The notes beneath the pieces are model-generated. The model did no database searches, was not told the origin of the DNA, and saw nothing but the letters and a program-made list of their open reading frames with translations. A stretch of DNA of 64,000 bases from Hyphomonadaceae bacterium (lineage in GTDB: Bacteria; Pseudomonadota; Alphaproteobacteria; Caulobacterales; Hyphomonadaceae): assembly GCA_024742355.1 (NCBI GenBank), contig JANSYM010000005.1, positions 1 to 64,000 on the forward strand, written 5' to 3'. The position numbers and the translations under genes were made by a program. This document shows, piece by piece, positions 26,428 through 36,100 of this stretch (its first letter is position 1; every line of letters starts with the position of its first letter).

Positions 26428-27080
26428 TCCGCCTTGAAGCCAGCGTCTTTGTGGCCGCCATCGCAGAATGGCTTGTTCCTGGACTGACCACAGCGACACA
26501 GGTAAGCCTTGCGCCCGGACCAGGCGGGTCGTCCAGAACCCGCCCGCAAAGTGAAATTGCCGGACACTTCGAGCGGCCCATCTGGAATGCGCTTGACCTC
26601 GAGTGGACCGCCACTTTCGATTTCAGCAAGTCCGGTATCGCCGATCGCGCCGGCATCGTGAAAGCTGATGTCGCGATGGGAGTTGTCGCAAAATGGCTTG
26701 TTCTTCGACGCGCCGCATCGGCACAGGGCGGCCCGGCGACTGACCGAATGCATATCGGCGCTGGCGCCATCGACCGACAGATTGCCGGAGGCATAAAGCG
26801 GCCCGTCATTGGACACGTGGACCTCATTTTCACCGGCGGCTTGCTCGGTCAAAAACGCGCCATCCGATCCTTTGACGGCGAGCGCCCCCGTCGGGCAGCG
26901 GGCGACAATGTCCTCGATCCCGTCCTGGTCGGACAGGTTTGGGTCGCACCAGGGATCGCGGCCCGTGACGAACAGATCGCCCTTGGCCCGGCCGCATTCG
27001 CCGACATGAATGCACAATCGTCGATCCCAGGTGACGGTTTGCGCCTCACCCGAATATTCAAAGATCGTGGTTTTGCCCAT
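26424..27080 (-). CDS. Twin CDGSH iron-sulfur protein with Fer4_19 domain
   Basis: The 218-residue cytosolic protein holds a divergent Fer4_19 domain with Cys23, Cys29, Cys45 and Cys62, then two CDGSH 2Fe-2S modules. The first has Cys120, Cys122, Cys131 and His135; the second has Cys195, Cys197, Cys206 and His210. All metal ligands are present, so it likely binds three clusters. Roles of bacterial CDGSH proteins in iron and redox handling are suspected but not firm. It lies just downstream of bacterioferritin on the same strand, 25 bases apart, and may be co-transcribed with it. Confidence 0.9.
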   Translation of the reverse strand: MGKTTIFEYSGEAQTVTWDRRLCIHVGECGRAKGDLFVTGRDPWCDPNLSDQDGIEDIVARCPTGALAVKGSDGAFLTEQAAGENEVHVSNDGPLYASGNLSVDGASADMHSVSRRAALCRCGASKNKPFCDNSHRDISFHDAGAIGDTGLAEIESGGPLEVKRIPDGPLEVSGNFTLRAGSGRPAWSGRKAYLCRCGQSRNKPFCDGGHKDAGFKAD

Positions 27081-27105
27081 GACGGCCTCCCTGGTGATTT
27101 AAAGA

Positions 27106-27585
27106 TCAGTGCGCGTTGGCCTCCGATTGCAGCGCGATGTAATTCTCGATTCCCATGCGCTCGATCAGGTCGAACTGTGTTTCGATATAGTCGACATGCT
27201 CTTCCTCATTGTGGAGGATCTTGCCGAACAGGTCGCGGCTGACATAGTCGCGGATGCTTTCACAATGCTCCATCGCGTCGCGCAGGAGCGGGATGGCGTC
27301 CTGTTCGAGTTTGAGATCGCATTCCAGAATTTCCTTGACGTTCTCGCCGATGCGCAGCTTGCCGAGGTCCTGAAGGTTTGGAAGCCCGCCAAGAAACAGG
27401 ATCCGTTCAATCAGCCAGTCGGCATGATTCATTTCCTCGATCGATTCCTTGTACTCATACTCGCCCAACTTGCTGACGCCCCAATCCTTCAGCATGCGCG
27501 AATGCAGGAAATACTGGTTGATCGCGGTCAGCTCATTCTTGAGCGCCTGATTGAGAAACTCGATGACTTTTGCGTCGCCTTTCAT
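27106..27585 (-). CDS. bfr: Bacterioferritin
   Basis: The 159-residue subunit builds a 24-mer iron store. The ferroxidase residues Glu18, Glu51, His54, Glu94, Glu127 and His130 are all there, and Met52 is the haem ligand (EEMNHADW). GGAG lies 8 bases before the ATG. A sigma-70-like promoter is visible at 27618-27645. No bacterioferritin-associated ferredoxin (bfd) gene lies nearby, but the CDGSH gene downstream is an iron-sulfur neighbour that could play a related electron-transfer part. This last idea is inference. Confidence 0.97.
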   Translation of the reverse strand: MKGDAKVIEFLNQALKNELTAINQYFLHSRMLKDWGVSKLGEYEYKESIEEMNHADWLIERILFLGGLPNLQDLGKLRIGENVKEILECDLKLEQDAIPLLRDAMEHCESIRDYVSRDLFGKILHNEEEHVDYIETQFDLIERMGIENYIALQSEANAH

Positions 27586-27617
27586 GGGGACTACTCCGTA
27601 AAACTACCTATGTGTGC

Positions 27618-27645
27618 AAGATAGCATTGAGTCGGCATTTTTCAA
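27618..27645 (-). promoter_or_regulatory. Predicted sigma-70-like promoter of bfr
   Basis: On the minus strand TTGAAA (27645-27640) is followed after 16 bases by TATCTT (27623-27618). The expected start of transcription near 27611 leaves a leader of about 25 bases, with GGAG 8 bases ahead of the bfr ATG. No Fur-, RirA- or Irr-type palindrome was recognised next to it. Confidence 0.55.
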
Positions 27646-27696
27646 GAAAAAACACAATAAAAACAATTGTCTATGAAAGTGCGAGGCATTTGCAAG

Positions 27697-27715
27697 GCGA
27701 CTGAAAATCAGTCGC
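27697..27715. other. Hairpin between M28 peptidase and bfr genes
   Basis: GCGACTGA and TCAGTCGC form a perfect 8-bp stem around an AAA loop. A smaller AGGTT/AACCT hairpin (27756-27768) directly follows the M28 stop codon. Neither is trailed by a T-tract, so an intrinsic terminator is not shown. They lie in the 184-base gap that ends the M28 transcript and holds the bfr promoter. Confidence 0.4.
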
Positions 27716-27769
27716 ACGCGCCGGTCCGCCATTATCTCAATGAAATCTGCGGGCTAGGTTCGAAACCTG

Positions 27770-28744
27770 CTAATCGCTCGCGGTTTGGCGCATCGTGTAA
27801 ATGTCGCCGAGCCGGTCATCCATTTCGATCGCCACCATCACGACGCTGTCGACAGACCGCAGGAACCAGTCCTGATCGACCTTGTCGAAATCATCGGTCG
27901 GCTTGTGATAGTCGGGATGATCCTCAACCCCCAGATACAGGTGCGGAATGCCAGCCCGGAAGAAGGCGGCATGGTCTGATAGCAGGGTCCAGTCATCGCG
28001 GCTCTCGCCTTCATCAAACCCCATCTCGATCTGCACCGGCGCTTCAGCAGCCACCGACGCCACGATCGGCTTCATCTCGGGCCAGTGCGCGGTGCCGGAA
28101 GCCCAGAGCTTGCCATTGTCGCCGCGCGACAGCATGTCAAAATTCAGGTTGAGCGCGACATTGTCGAGCGGCGCTGGTGGGTCGGCGACAAAGGCAATGG
28201 AGCCGCCAAGCCGGTCTTCTTCAGCGTCGAAGGCGAGCAACAGGACATCGTGCTGTGGGGGATTGGCTGCGAAATATTCGGCCGCGGCCAGCAGGCCAAT
28301 AACGCCAGAGGCATTATCGTCGGCGCCATTGTAAATCTCGCCATCAATCTCGCCGACATGATCATAATGCGCGGTGATGATCATGGCGATGTCGCGGTCA
28401 GCCGTGCCCTCAATACGCCCGAGCACGTTGACCCCGCTGCTTTCAGGTTGCGCATCGGCGCCCGTCTTCGGGTCCGCAAATGTGCCATAGGTGAAGGGCA
28501 GTTCGTAACCGTCGCTGCCCGGCGCGATGCCAAGCGCTTCGAACCGCTCGACAATCATCGCCCGCGCCCGGGCATTTTCCGGAGTGCCGACCTTGCGGCC
28601 TTTCATGTCATCGGCGCTCAGCGCCTGGAGCAAGGCAATGGCGGGCTCAGCTTCAAAATGTTCCGTCTGGTATCCGTTATCGGTTGCACATGCTGCCAGG
28701 CTGACCGCGAATGCAGCACTCACGGCGAATTTGAAGTGGGCCAT
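27770..28744 (-). CDS. M28 family zinc aminopeptidase, lipoprotein
   Basis: The 324-residue protein begins with a lipoprotein signal (SLAAC, Cys19). The zinc ligands of M28 peptidases are visible: His126 (HYDHVG), bridging Asp142 (GADDNASG), Glu175/Glu176 (FDAEE), Asp203 (NFDML) and His280 (DYHKPTDDFDKVD). It is therefore likely an active co-catalytic zinc exopeptidase that acts on peptides in the periplasm or at the outer membrane. The gene is monocistronic. Confidence 0.92.
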   Translation of the reverse strand: MAHFKFAVSAAFAVSLAACATDNGYQTEHFEAEPAIALLQALSADDMKGRKVGTPENARARAMIVERFEALGIAPGSDGYELPFTYGTFADPKTGADAQPESSGVNVLGRIEGTADRDIAMIITAHYDHVGEIDGEIYNGADDNASGVIGLLAAAEYFAANPPQHDVLLLAFDAEEDRLGGSIAFVADPPAPLDNVALNLNFDMLSRGDNGKLWASGTAHWPEMKPIVASVAAEAPVQIEMGFDEGESRDDWTLLSDHAAFFRAGIPHLYLGVEDHPDYHKPTDDFDKVDQDWFLRSVDSVVMVAIEMDDRLGDIYTMRQTASD

Positions 28745-28805
28745 TTTTTCTCCTCAAGACCGTTCCCAGACGCGGATTCGCGCGTCCGGCAAATCGTTCG
28801 GGAGA

Positions 28806-29309
28806 CTATGCCATCAGGAAATCGCGTTTGCCAATCTCGACGCCTTGATGGCGCAGCAGAGCGAAGGCGATCGATGCATGGAAATGCATGTTCGGGATGA
28901 CGAAGGTCGACAGATATTGGCGGCCTTCCCAATTCACGGTCATCTGCCCGAGCGGGATTTCCATCATCGTGCGCTCATTGGCATTGAGGTCTTCATCATC
29001 AATGTCCTGAACGAACTGGTTGCACTTCTCGATGCGCTCCAGCAATTCGTCGACTGTGGTCTCGGTATCCGGAAGGTTCGGCATTTCCAGGCCAGCGATG
29101 CGGGCCGCCGCGCGCGCCGGTGTTTCTGACGCCATCTGATACTGGTTCAGCAAGGGCAGCATGTCCGGATAGAGCCGCGACGAGAGAATGACCGATTCAT
29201 CGACGCCTTTGTCGATTGCAAACGCCCGCCCCTTTTTTAGCGTACTCGCCATCGCCGGCAGAATTTGTCCGGTGGCTGATTTCAGCATGAAAGAAACAGT
29301 GTCGCCCAT
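28806..29309 (-). CDS. DUF1993 family protein
   Basis: The ATG at 29309 (MGDTVSFMLKSATGQILPAM) has GGAG 9 bases upstream; a longer frame upstream is ignored. The 167-residue helical protein has the DUF1993 traits: RLYPDMLPLLNQYQMASE, then TVDELLERIEKC, then the C-terminal NMHFHASIAFALLRHQGVEIGKRDFL with the His pair. The fold is DinB-like and may bind a metal. Function is unknown. It is a single gene, transcribed leftward. Confidence 0.9.
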   Translation of the reverse strand: MGDTVSFMLKSATGQILPAMASTLKKGRAFAIDKGVDESVILSSRLYPDMLPLLNQYQMASETPARAAARIAGLEMPNLPDTETTVDELLERIEKCNQFVQDIDDEDLNANERTMMEIPLGQMTVNWEGRQYLSTFVIPNMHFHASIAFALLRHQGVEIGKRDFLMA

Positions 29310-29487
29310 AATTTTTCTCCAAAAAACGCGTCTGTTTCGCATTTTGGGGCTGACACTTGATTTCGCCAGAAAAAAAGATTGATCCGATCGGATTAAGTGC
29401 ACGTAAGCCTAGTTGAGAGAGCAATCTCTTGTCGCAGAGGTCGGATGATACGTTTCCTCCCTCCCAGTATTCGCTGTCCTCAGCGGC

Positions 29488-30570
29488 TCACTTCTGGTCC
29501 ATCGGAATAATATGCGCTTCGGCCATATATTCGATGGACCGCATTTCGTGCAGCCGGCTCGCCGTGCGCTGAAACTCGAAACTGCCATCGCCTTTCGGAT
29601 AGAGTTGCTCAGGCTCCGCCGCCGCGCTGGCAAGCAATTTGACCTTCGCTTCATAAAGCGTGTCGATCAGCGTCACGAACCGCGCCGCTTCATTGCGTTT
29701 TGCGGGGCTGAGTGTCGGGATGTTCTCCAGAAGAATGGTATGAAACATCGCCGCGATGGCGCGATAATCCTCGGCCCATAGGGGCCGGGCACAAAGCTCG
29801 TCAAAGGTGAACCGCGCGACGCCTGCCGCCTCGCGCGTCACTGGCAGTTTGCGGCCTTTGATGGTCAGCATGCAGCTTTGCGGCGCGGCGCCGAGCGTCA
29901 GGCGTTCAAACGCCTGGTCGAGCGCAGCGGCGCCATCTGAGGTGCCATACCAGACCGGCGCCTCGGTCAGGCGCTCGAGGCGGTAATCGCGATCGGAGGC
30001 CAGCTCGAAGACCTCATTCTGTTGCTTCAGAAGATCGATGAAAGGCAGGAAGAGATGACGGTTCAGGCCATCCTTGTAGAGTTCGTCCGGGTGGCGGTTG
30101 GACGTCGCCACGACGGTGACGCCGCGCTTGAACAGGTCTTCGAACAAGCCGGCCAGGATCATCGCATCGGCGATCTGGGTGACCTGGAACTCGTCGAAGC
30201 AGATCAGCTGGGCCTCGGATGCGAACTGCTTGGCCACCGGGAAGATCGGATTGGACACGTCCTTGCGTTTGCGCGCGGTGTTGAGCCGGTCCTGCACCCG
30301 GCCCATGAACTCATGAAAATGCACCCGCATCGCCTTGACCGGTGCTTCGGCGTAAAACAGATCCATCAGCATCGACTTGCCGCGCCCGACGCCGCCCCAG
30401 AGGTAGAGCCCGCGGGCCGGTTTGGGTTTAGAGAACCAGCCACCCTTGCCAGCGCGTTGCAAGCGATCAAGCAGGTCGTCCAGCTTCTCCGCCGCCTCGA
30501 TCTGCGCCGGGTCGCGGCTCAGCGCACCTGCATCGATGCGCGCCTGAAGAGTCGTCGAGACCGCCCCCAC
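29488..30570 (-). CDS. zapE: Cell division/AFG1-type AAA ATPase ZapE
   Basis: The 360-residue P-loop ATPase has Walker A at 59-66 (GGVGRGKS) and Walker B in LICFDEFQVTQIADAM. FHEFMGRVQDRLN and VTVVATSNRHPDELYKDGLNR are diagnostic of the ZapE/AFG1(LACE1) family. In E. coli ZapE affects FtsZ ring assembly; the mitochondrial relative helps degrade respiratory subunits. It starts 2 bases after the rhomboid stop, as the last gene of the aguA-aguB-rhomboid-zapE run. Confidence 0.94.
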   Translation of the reverse strand: MGAVSTTLQARIDAGALSRDPAQIEAAEKLDDLLDRLQRAGKGGWFSKPKPARGLYLWGGVGRGKSMLMDLFYAEAPVKAMRVHFHEFMGRVQDRLNTARKRKDVSNPIFPVAKQFASEAQLICFDEFQVTQIADAMILAGLFEDLFKRGVTVVATSNRHPDELYKDGLNRHLFLPFIDLLKQQNEVFELASDRDYRLERLTEAPVWYGTSDGAAALDQAFERLTLGAAPQSCMLTIKGRKLPVTREAAGVARFTFDELCARPLWAEDYRAIAAMFHTILLENIPTLSPAKRNEAARFVTLIDTLYEAKVKLLASAAAEPEQLYPKGDGSFEFQRTASRLHEMRSIEYMAEAHIIPMDQK

Positions 30571-30572
30571 GC

Positions 30573-31196
30573 TCAGGCGCCTCCCAGGGCTTCGGCGATC
30601 TGCCTGGAGAAATTCGACAGCGCCACAGGCTGCACCGCAATGGTGGCCAGAATACCCGCCAGGGCGCCGCCAAGATGCGCCTCATGACCGATCGTCTTAT
30701 TGTCGCGCTGGGCCAGGATGGCGCTGCCGACAACAAACAGGATGCCGAGCACCACGGCCGGCATGAAGAACGGGATCGGAAAGATCATCAAGGGCTCAAA
30801 CGGTCGGAACAGGATGAAACTCATGACGATACCCGATGTCGCGCCGGACGCGCCGAGCGCGCGATAGGACGGTTTCGCCCGGTTCTCGAGCAAGGCCCAG
30901 AGATTGCCGCCGAGCAGCGCTGCAAAATATATGATCAGATAAGAGACCGGCCCGACCACGCGTTCGACGAAGCCGCCAAACATGAAGAGCACGTACATGT
31001 TCACAAACAGGTGCAGGAAGCCGCCATGCAGGAAACCGCTGGTCACCATACGATGCCATTCCCGCCGCTCCAGGATCGGACCGACATGAAACAGGTTTCG
31101 CTCCATGAAGGGCGGATTGGAGAGCGCAATCAGGCTGGCGATCACATTCCCCGCAATGAGGAGTGAGGTCACCGGCGTGAGGAGTAATTGTTCCAT
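30573..31196 (-). CDS. Rhomboid family intramembrane serine protease
   Basis: The 207-residue protein has six membrane segments. The catalytic Ser117 lies in GASGA, His174 in AHLGGALAG, and Asn66 in HLFVNM supports the oxyanion hole. It should cut single-pass membrane proteins inside the bilayer. Its stop is 2 bases before zapE, so coupled translation is likely. Pairing a membrane protease with an AFG1-type ATPase suggests a common role in membrane-protein quality control. This is inference. Confidence 0.93.
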   Translation of the reverse strand: MEQLLLTPVTSLLIAGNVIASLIALSNPPFMERNLFHVGPILERREWHRMVTSGFLHGGFLHLFVNMYVLFMFGGFVERVVGPVSYLIIYFAALLGGNLWALLENRAKPSYRALGASGATSGIVMSFILFRPFEPLMIFPIPFFMPAVVLGILFVVGSAILAQRDNKTIGHEAHLGGALAGILATIAVQPVALSNFSRQIAEALGGA

Positions 31197-31245
31197 ATCT
31201 CCGCCCTATTCCATCCCGCGCAGCGATGCACCCGATTTTTTCGCC

Positions 31246-32091
31246 TCAGACCAGCTGATCGTAAAGGTCCGGTCTGCGATCCCTGAAGAATCCCCAGGCC
31301 GCCCGTTCGCGTTCAATCTCGTCCAGGTCGAAGGACGCCGTGATAATGCCCTGTTCCGTGCGGTCGAGGTCTGCCACAACCTCGCCGACATGATCGCAAA
31401 TGAAGCTGGTGCCGTAGAATAGTTGCCCATCCTCGTCGCCGACGCGATTGGCCGCGACAACCGGAATGACATTGCTGACCGCATGGCCTTGCATGGCCCG
31501 CCGCCAACGCGCCGCTGTATCCAGCGTTTCGTCCTGGGGTTCGGCGCCGATCGCGGTGGGGTAGAGCAGAAGGTCAGCACCTTGCAGTGCCATCGTGCGC
31601 GCGGCTTCCGGGAACCACTGATCCCAACAGATGCCGACCCCGATCTTGCCGCGCTGCGTCGCCCAGACCTTGAAGCCGGTATCGCCGGGGCGGAAGTAGA
31701 ACTTCTCCTGATAGCCGGGGCCATCCGGAATATGGCTCTTGCGATACACGCCCAGCGCCGCGCCATCGGCGTCCACCATGACCACTGAGTTGTAATATTC
31801 CGGGCCGTCCTTTTCGAAGATGGACACAGGGATGACCACACCGAGCTCGCGCGCCAGGGCCTGCATCGCAGTGACAGCGGGATGATCCGGCCAGGCATAA
31901 GCGGCGGCGAAATGCTGCTCTTCCTGGGTCTTGCAGAAATAGTGATCGCAGAACAATTCCGGCGGCAGGACCACGTCCGCGCCCTGCGCCGCAGCGTCGC
32001 GGACATGCTGGCTGACCCGCGCGATATTCTCGGCCATGTCGCCTTTGGCAAAGGATAGCTGCAAGGCTGCGACGCTCACGGTGCGGCTCAT
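31246..32091 (-). CDS. aguB: N-carbamoylputrescine amidase
   Basis: The 281-residue nitrilase-superfamily enzyme releases ammonia and CO2 from N-carbamoylputrescine to give putrescine. The Glu-Lys-Cys triad is Glu45 (LPPELF), Lys in YRKSHIPDGPGYQEKFYF (about 117) and Cys in IGVGICWDQWFPE (about 156). The last motif is typical of AguB. It overlaps aguA by 4 bases (ATGA), which supports the assignment. The rhomboid gene follows 49 bases downstream. Confidence 0.93.
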   Translation of the reverse strand: MSRTVSVAALQLSFAKGDMAENIARVSQHVRDAAAQGADVVLPPELFCDHYFCKTQEEQHFAAAYAWPDHPAVTAMQALARELGVVIPVSIFEKDGPEYYNSVVMVDADGAALGVYRKSHIPDGPGYQEKFYFRPGDTGFKVWATQRGKIGVGICWDQWFPEAARTMALQGADLLLYPTAIGAEPQDETLDTAARWRRAMQGHAVSNVIPVVAANRVGDEDGQLFYGTSFICDHVGEVVADLDRTEQGIITASFDLDEIERERAAWGFFRDRRPDLYDQLV

Positions 32092-33104
32092 GTCTGAAGC
32101 TCCTCTAAGTTCGGGACCTGCTGGGTCATGCAGTGGAAGGCGCCGCCGCCAGATAGAATATTGCGCGCCGGCAGTGCAACCACTTTGTAGCCCGGCATGG
32201 CCTGCTCCAGAGCAGCCGCCGCTGCGGGGGCGAACTCTGATTCATAGGTCGGCAGGAAAATGGTCTGATTGCTGATCAGGAAATTCGCGTGACTGGCGGG
32301 AACGGGCGTGCCATCTGCATCCGTGATCAAGCCAGGTGAGGGCACCGTCACGACGTCCAGGCCGGCCTCCAACAGGCTTTCGTGAATGCGGCGCAGGGTC
32401 TGCGCGTTCGGATCTGACGGACCAGACGGCGATTGGCAGAGGACCCGCCCCGGTCCGATGAAGCGGGCGACATTGTCCACGTGTCCATCCGTGTGATCAT
32501 TCAGCAGACCTGCGTCCAGCCAGATCACCTGCTCGACCCCGAAGGCGTGCTTCAGCGCCTGTTTCGCGTCGGCTTCGGTCCAACCGGGATTTCGATTTGC
32601 GTTGAGCACGCATTGGCGCGTCGTCAGCAATCGCCCGGCACCGTCCAGGTCGACCGCGCCGCCTTCCAGCACGAACGGAAATGGCGAGACCTGAACCCGT
32701 TCGACGGATGCAATGGCCTGCGCCGTCATCGTATCACCGGGCATCACGTATTTTCCGCCCCAGCCATTGAACTGGAATCGAAGCGCCGTGTCCGCCGCAC
32801 CGCGCCGCGCCAGGATCGGCCCTGTATCTCGCAGCCAGATATCGCCCGCCATCACTGTGTGCAATTGCAGGCGGCCCGCCTCGATCAAGTCATCCATGGC
32901 GAGCCAGGCGCTGGTATAGGCCTCACGTGACCCACAGGCCATGCGGACAGGTGTGACCTGAGACAGCGCACGAATGAAACCGGCAATCTCGACGCGCGCG
33001 CCGTCGAACGCATCCCCCCATTCCCCACGCAGGTGCGGCCAGCCCACCCATACGGAAGACTGCGGCGCCCATTCAGGCGGGACATATGTGCGATCCATAC
33101 CCAT
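32088..33104 (-). CDS. aguA: Agmatine deiminase
   Basis: The reading frame is open far upstream but the start is placed at MGMDRTYVPPEW, beyond which it would run through the terminator of the TonB receptor. The 338-residue enzyme converts agmatine to N-carbamoylputrescine. Visible are DIWLRDTGP, LLNDHTDGHVDNVARF with the catalytic His and Asp, and the nucleophile Cys near 325 (GGGAFHCMTQQ). It precedes aguB, with which it forms the two-step agmatine route to putrescine. No aguR-type regulator is seen next to it. Confidence 0.94.
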   Translation of the reverse strand: MGMDRTYVPPEWAPQSSVWVGWPHLRGEWGDAFDGARVEIAGFIRALSQVTPVRMACGSREAYTSAWLAMDDLIEAGRLQLHTVMAGDIWLRDTGPILARRGAADTALRFQFNGWGGKYVMPGDTMTAQAIASVERVQVSPFPFVLEGGAVDLDGAGRLLTTRQCVLNANRNPGWTEADAKQALKHAFGVEQVIWLDAGLLNDHTDGHVDNVARFIGPGRVLCQSPSGPSDPNAQTLRRIHESLLEAGLDVVTVPSPGLITDADGTPVPASHANFLISNQTIFLPTYESEFAPAAAAALEQAMPGYKVVALPARNILSGGGAFHCMTQQVPNLEELQT

Positions 33105-33140
33105 CGCGGCGCCTTTGCCATAGCTGCGGACAAAGCTCAA

Positions 33141-33172
33141 AGAAAAAGGGCGGCTCACACGGAGCCGCCCTT
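33141..33172 (-). terminator. Intrinsic terminator of the Oar-like receptor gene
   Basis: AAGGGCGGCTC (33146-33156) and GAGCCGCCCTT (33162-33172) form an 11-bp stem with a 5-base loop. On the minus strand it is followed by TTTTTCT. It lies 24 bases beyond the receptor stop and upstream of aguA, so the two genes are probably separate transcripts. Confidence 0.9.
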
Positions 33173-33195
33173 CCTGATATGTAAGCGTCGATCGC

Positions 33196-36100
33196 TTAGA
33201 ATTCGTACTTGATTCCAAACTGAACTTGCCAGACCGACTGAGACAGCACTTCAAGGTTCTTGATGCTGCCATCGCTGTTGAGATTGGTGTACTCGTACTG
33301 ACCATTATTGGTGATCCGTGCGCCAACCACATCGCGCTCGTACTCATAACGGGTCCGCTCGATGCGACCCCAATCAGAATTGAGCAGGTTACCCAGGTTC
33401 TCAATGTCGAGGAACACAAAGGTCCGGTGGTCTTCCAGAATGCCTGGCAGTTCCTGCTGCAGGCGAAGGTCAATAATTGTCGACCAACGCGAATTGTCAC
33501 CATTGCGCGGTGCGATACCACCAGCGTACTGAGCCAGCTCAGAGCTGTTGATATAGTCGAAGAACGCTTGCTGCTGAGCTGCGTCACCACCGAACGATGT
33601 CATTGCGAACAATGGATCGCTTGGACCAGATGGCACATAGAGCAGGTGACCTGCGTCATCGTTGCGGCTTTCCCGTGCACAACGATCACCGGTCAGATAG
33701 GCGTCGGTCGGATCGGAATCCAAGTCGAACACACACCGATTGTTCTCGCTGAATGTGTAGCTGTACGGTTGGCCTGAACGACGGGTCGCGAAGATCGAGG
33801 CTTTTGTCGCATATCCTTCGAAGAAGTCTTTCTCCCAGTTCGCACGCAACTTGAACAGATGCTCGACCTGGTATCTCGACGTTCCGATCGTTGGCATTTG
33901 GCGATCAAATGCAGCGAAGTCAGAATAGTTCGACGTCGCTGTAGACGAGGTGCCGTAGCCGATGTCGTTCACATCCGCATGGGTGTAGCTGGTGAAGAAG
34001 TCGATATCGCCCCAATTGGTTTCCCAGTCCTTGGATGCGGACACCGCCAGCAAAGTGCTGTCAGCGTCAGCTGTCGACGAACCGAGGACAATCGCTTCAG
34101 GACGGCCACAATCATAGACGCCGCGTCCGTCTGGAGCGACAGCAACCGGGTTCTCACAGGTCTGGTTGTACCAGTAGCTCGAATTGTCCAGCTGGTTGTG
34201 GAGGAAGTCGACAGACAGCAACCAGTCGTCGCCGAGATACGGGATGTCTGCGCTGTAAGCTGCACCGAGGCTGAACTTCCAAGTTGTTGGGATCTCAAAG
34301 TCTGGTGCCAGGGCATTGACCGATCCGTCTGGAGCGTTGCTGGCCAGAGCCGAAAGAACGCCTGCTGGAATGTACTGACCCGTCGCCGAGTCCGGCATGG
34401 TTGGTACGTTCACAACACCAAACGCATTCGAGCTGTCCGAAATCACACCATCATTCGAGTAGCTGTTAGAGATCCAAACGCCTGGCGATCCGCCGGAGAA
34501 GCGACCGACGCCACCGCGAACGGTGAGATCATCGGTTGGCTGCCAATCGAACGAAAGGCGTGGCAGGATGACGTCCAGGCCGTCAATGTCGCCGGTATTT
34601 GAGAAGCCGTAACGATTCACGAAATTCTGATTCTCGCGGATTTCACCGGTCGAGCCGTACACATCGTAGCGAAGACCAGCATCAAAGGTCAGATTTGGCC
34701 CAGCAGACCATGTGTCCTGAATGTAGATCGAGGTGTAATCATAACCCCAGATAGCACGCAGATCGTTTTCGTCATTGGTCACAGCGTTGTTGTAAAGCAG
34801 GCCAGACGCTGTTGCGTTTTGAAGGTCTGTCACGCTGTCAAAGACGTAGGAACCTTCAGAGTTTTGAGCAAACAGGTTGTCGACATCAACTTCTTCGCGT
34901 TCGAAACCAACTTTGATCAAGTGATCGCCATGTGTGTATTCGGCGACGCCTTTGATCTGGAAAAAATCTTGATCCAGCTCGTTTCCGTGACGGAACCGGT
35001 CCGGGCCGATCACGAGATAGTTGTCGTCACCGTCCGCGCCGGTCCGCAAAAACACGGCGAAGGAAGGAAACTCGGCACCGTTCAACGAGTTCTGGCCAGT
35101 CGCTTGAGTCGTGCTCGCAATCTTGAACTGGGTCGAAAGATTTGGCGTCCAGTCAGAGAATACGTGGCCGATATAGCTCTCGATTTTCTCTGAACGGTCG
35201 TACCAAGCAGACGAAGCACCGAGGCGATTATCAGACGCCAGGAAATTGTTACCGTTCTGCTCACGGATCGTATTACCTTCCGTGCGGATATAGGTAAATT
35301 TCGCACGGTGGTCATCATTGATATTCCAGTCGAAATTGACGAGAACCTTCTCATCTTCCGCCGGACCCTTGGTAAACCCACCAATGTCGAAGCCCCAAAC
35401 ATTCTGAACGATTTGGCTGACTTGATCGACATCAGACTGCAAAATGTCGTCGAACGTGTTCAGCGCGCCTGATCCGGCTGGCCCGGTGAGCAGTGGCGCA
35501 ACTTCTTCATATTTGTCGTAAGCGACAAAGAAGAACAGCTTGTCCTTGATGATTGGACCACCAAGCGTTGCGACGAAGGTTTCTTCTTCAAATGTGAAGT
35601 CAAACTCGTCGTCCTGGTTCTTGTCGCCGATCAGTGAATCGTCTGTCTTGTAGTAAGCCAGCGAACCATGGAATTCGTTAGTGCCGGACTTGGTCACGGC
35701 GTTAATTGTACCGCCAGTAAAGCCGTTAAACTCGACATCGTATGGTGCGGTCTGAATCGAGAGTGATTCAATCGCGTCGTACGAAATCGGTGAACGCTGT
35801 GTCGGATATCCGTTGGCGTTCAGTCCGAAACGGTCGTTCAGCGCGACACCGTCGATCGTCAAAGAGTTAAAGCGGTTGTTCGCACCAGCAATATTCAGCT
35901 CTTTGGCGCCGCCAGACTGAACGTTGACGCTGGCGAACGGGTCGAGTTGCGCAGCATCCGTAATGTCACGGTCGATAGACGTGATCTCATTGAGCGCTTC
36001 CAGACCAAGGCTGGTGCTGAGACCTTCATTGGAGAACCCTGCCAAGGCACGTGTGCCGGTTACGACAACTGTGTCCATGGTTCGCGCGCCTGTCACCGTC

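Noticed and set aside
27750-27772. tRNA-like T-arm word GGTTCGAAACC near a hairpin with GAAAATC loop
   Set aside because: No acceptor stem, D-arm or correct spacing to an anticodon arm; it is better read as a small hairpin at the M28 stop codon.
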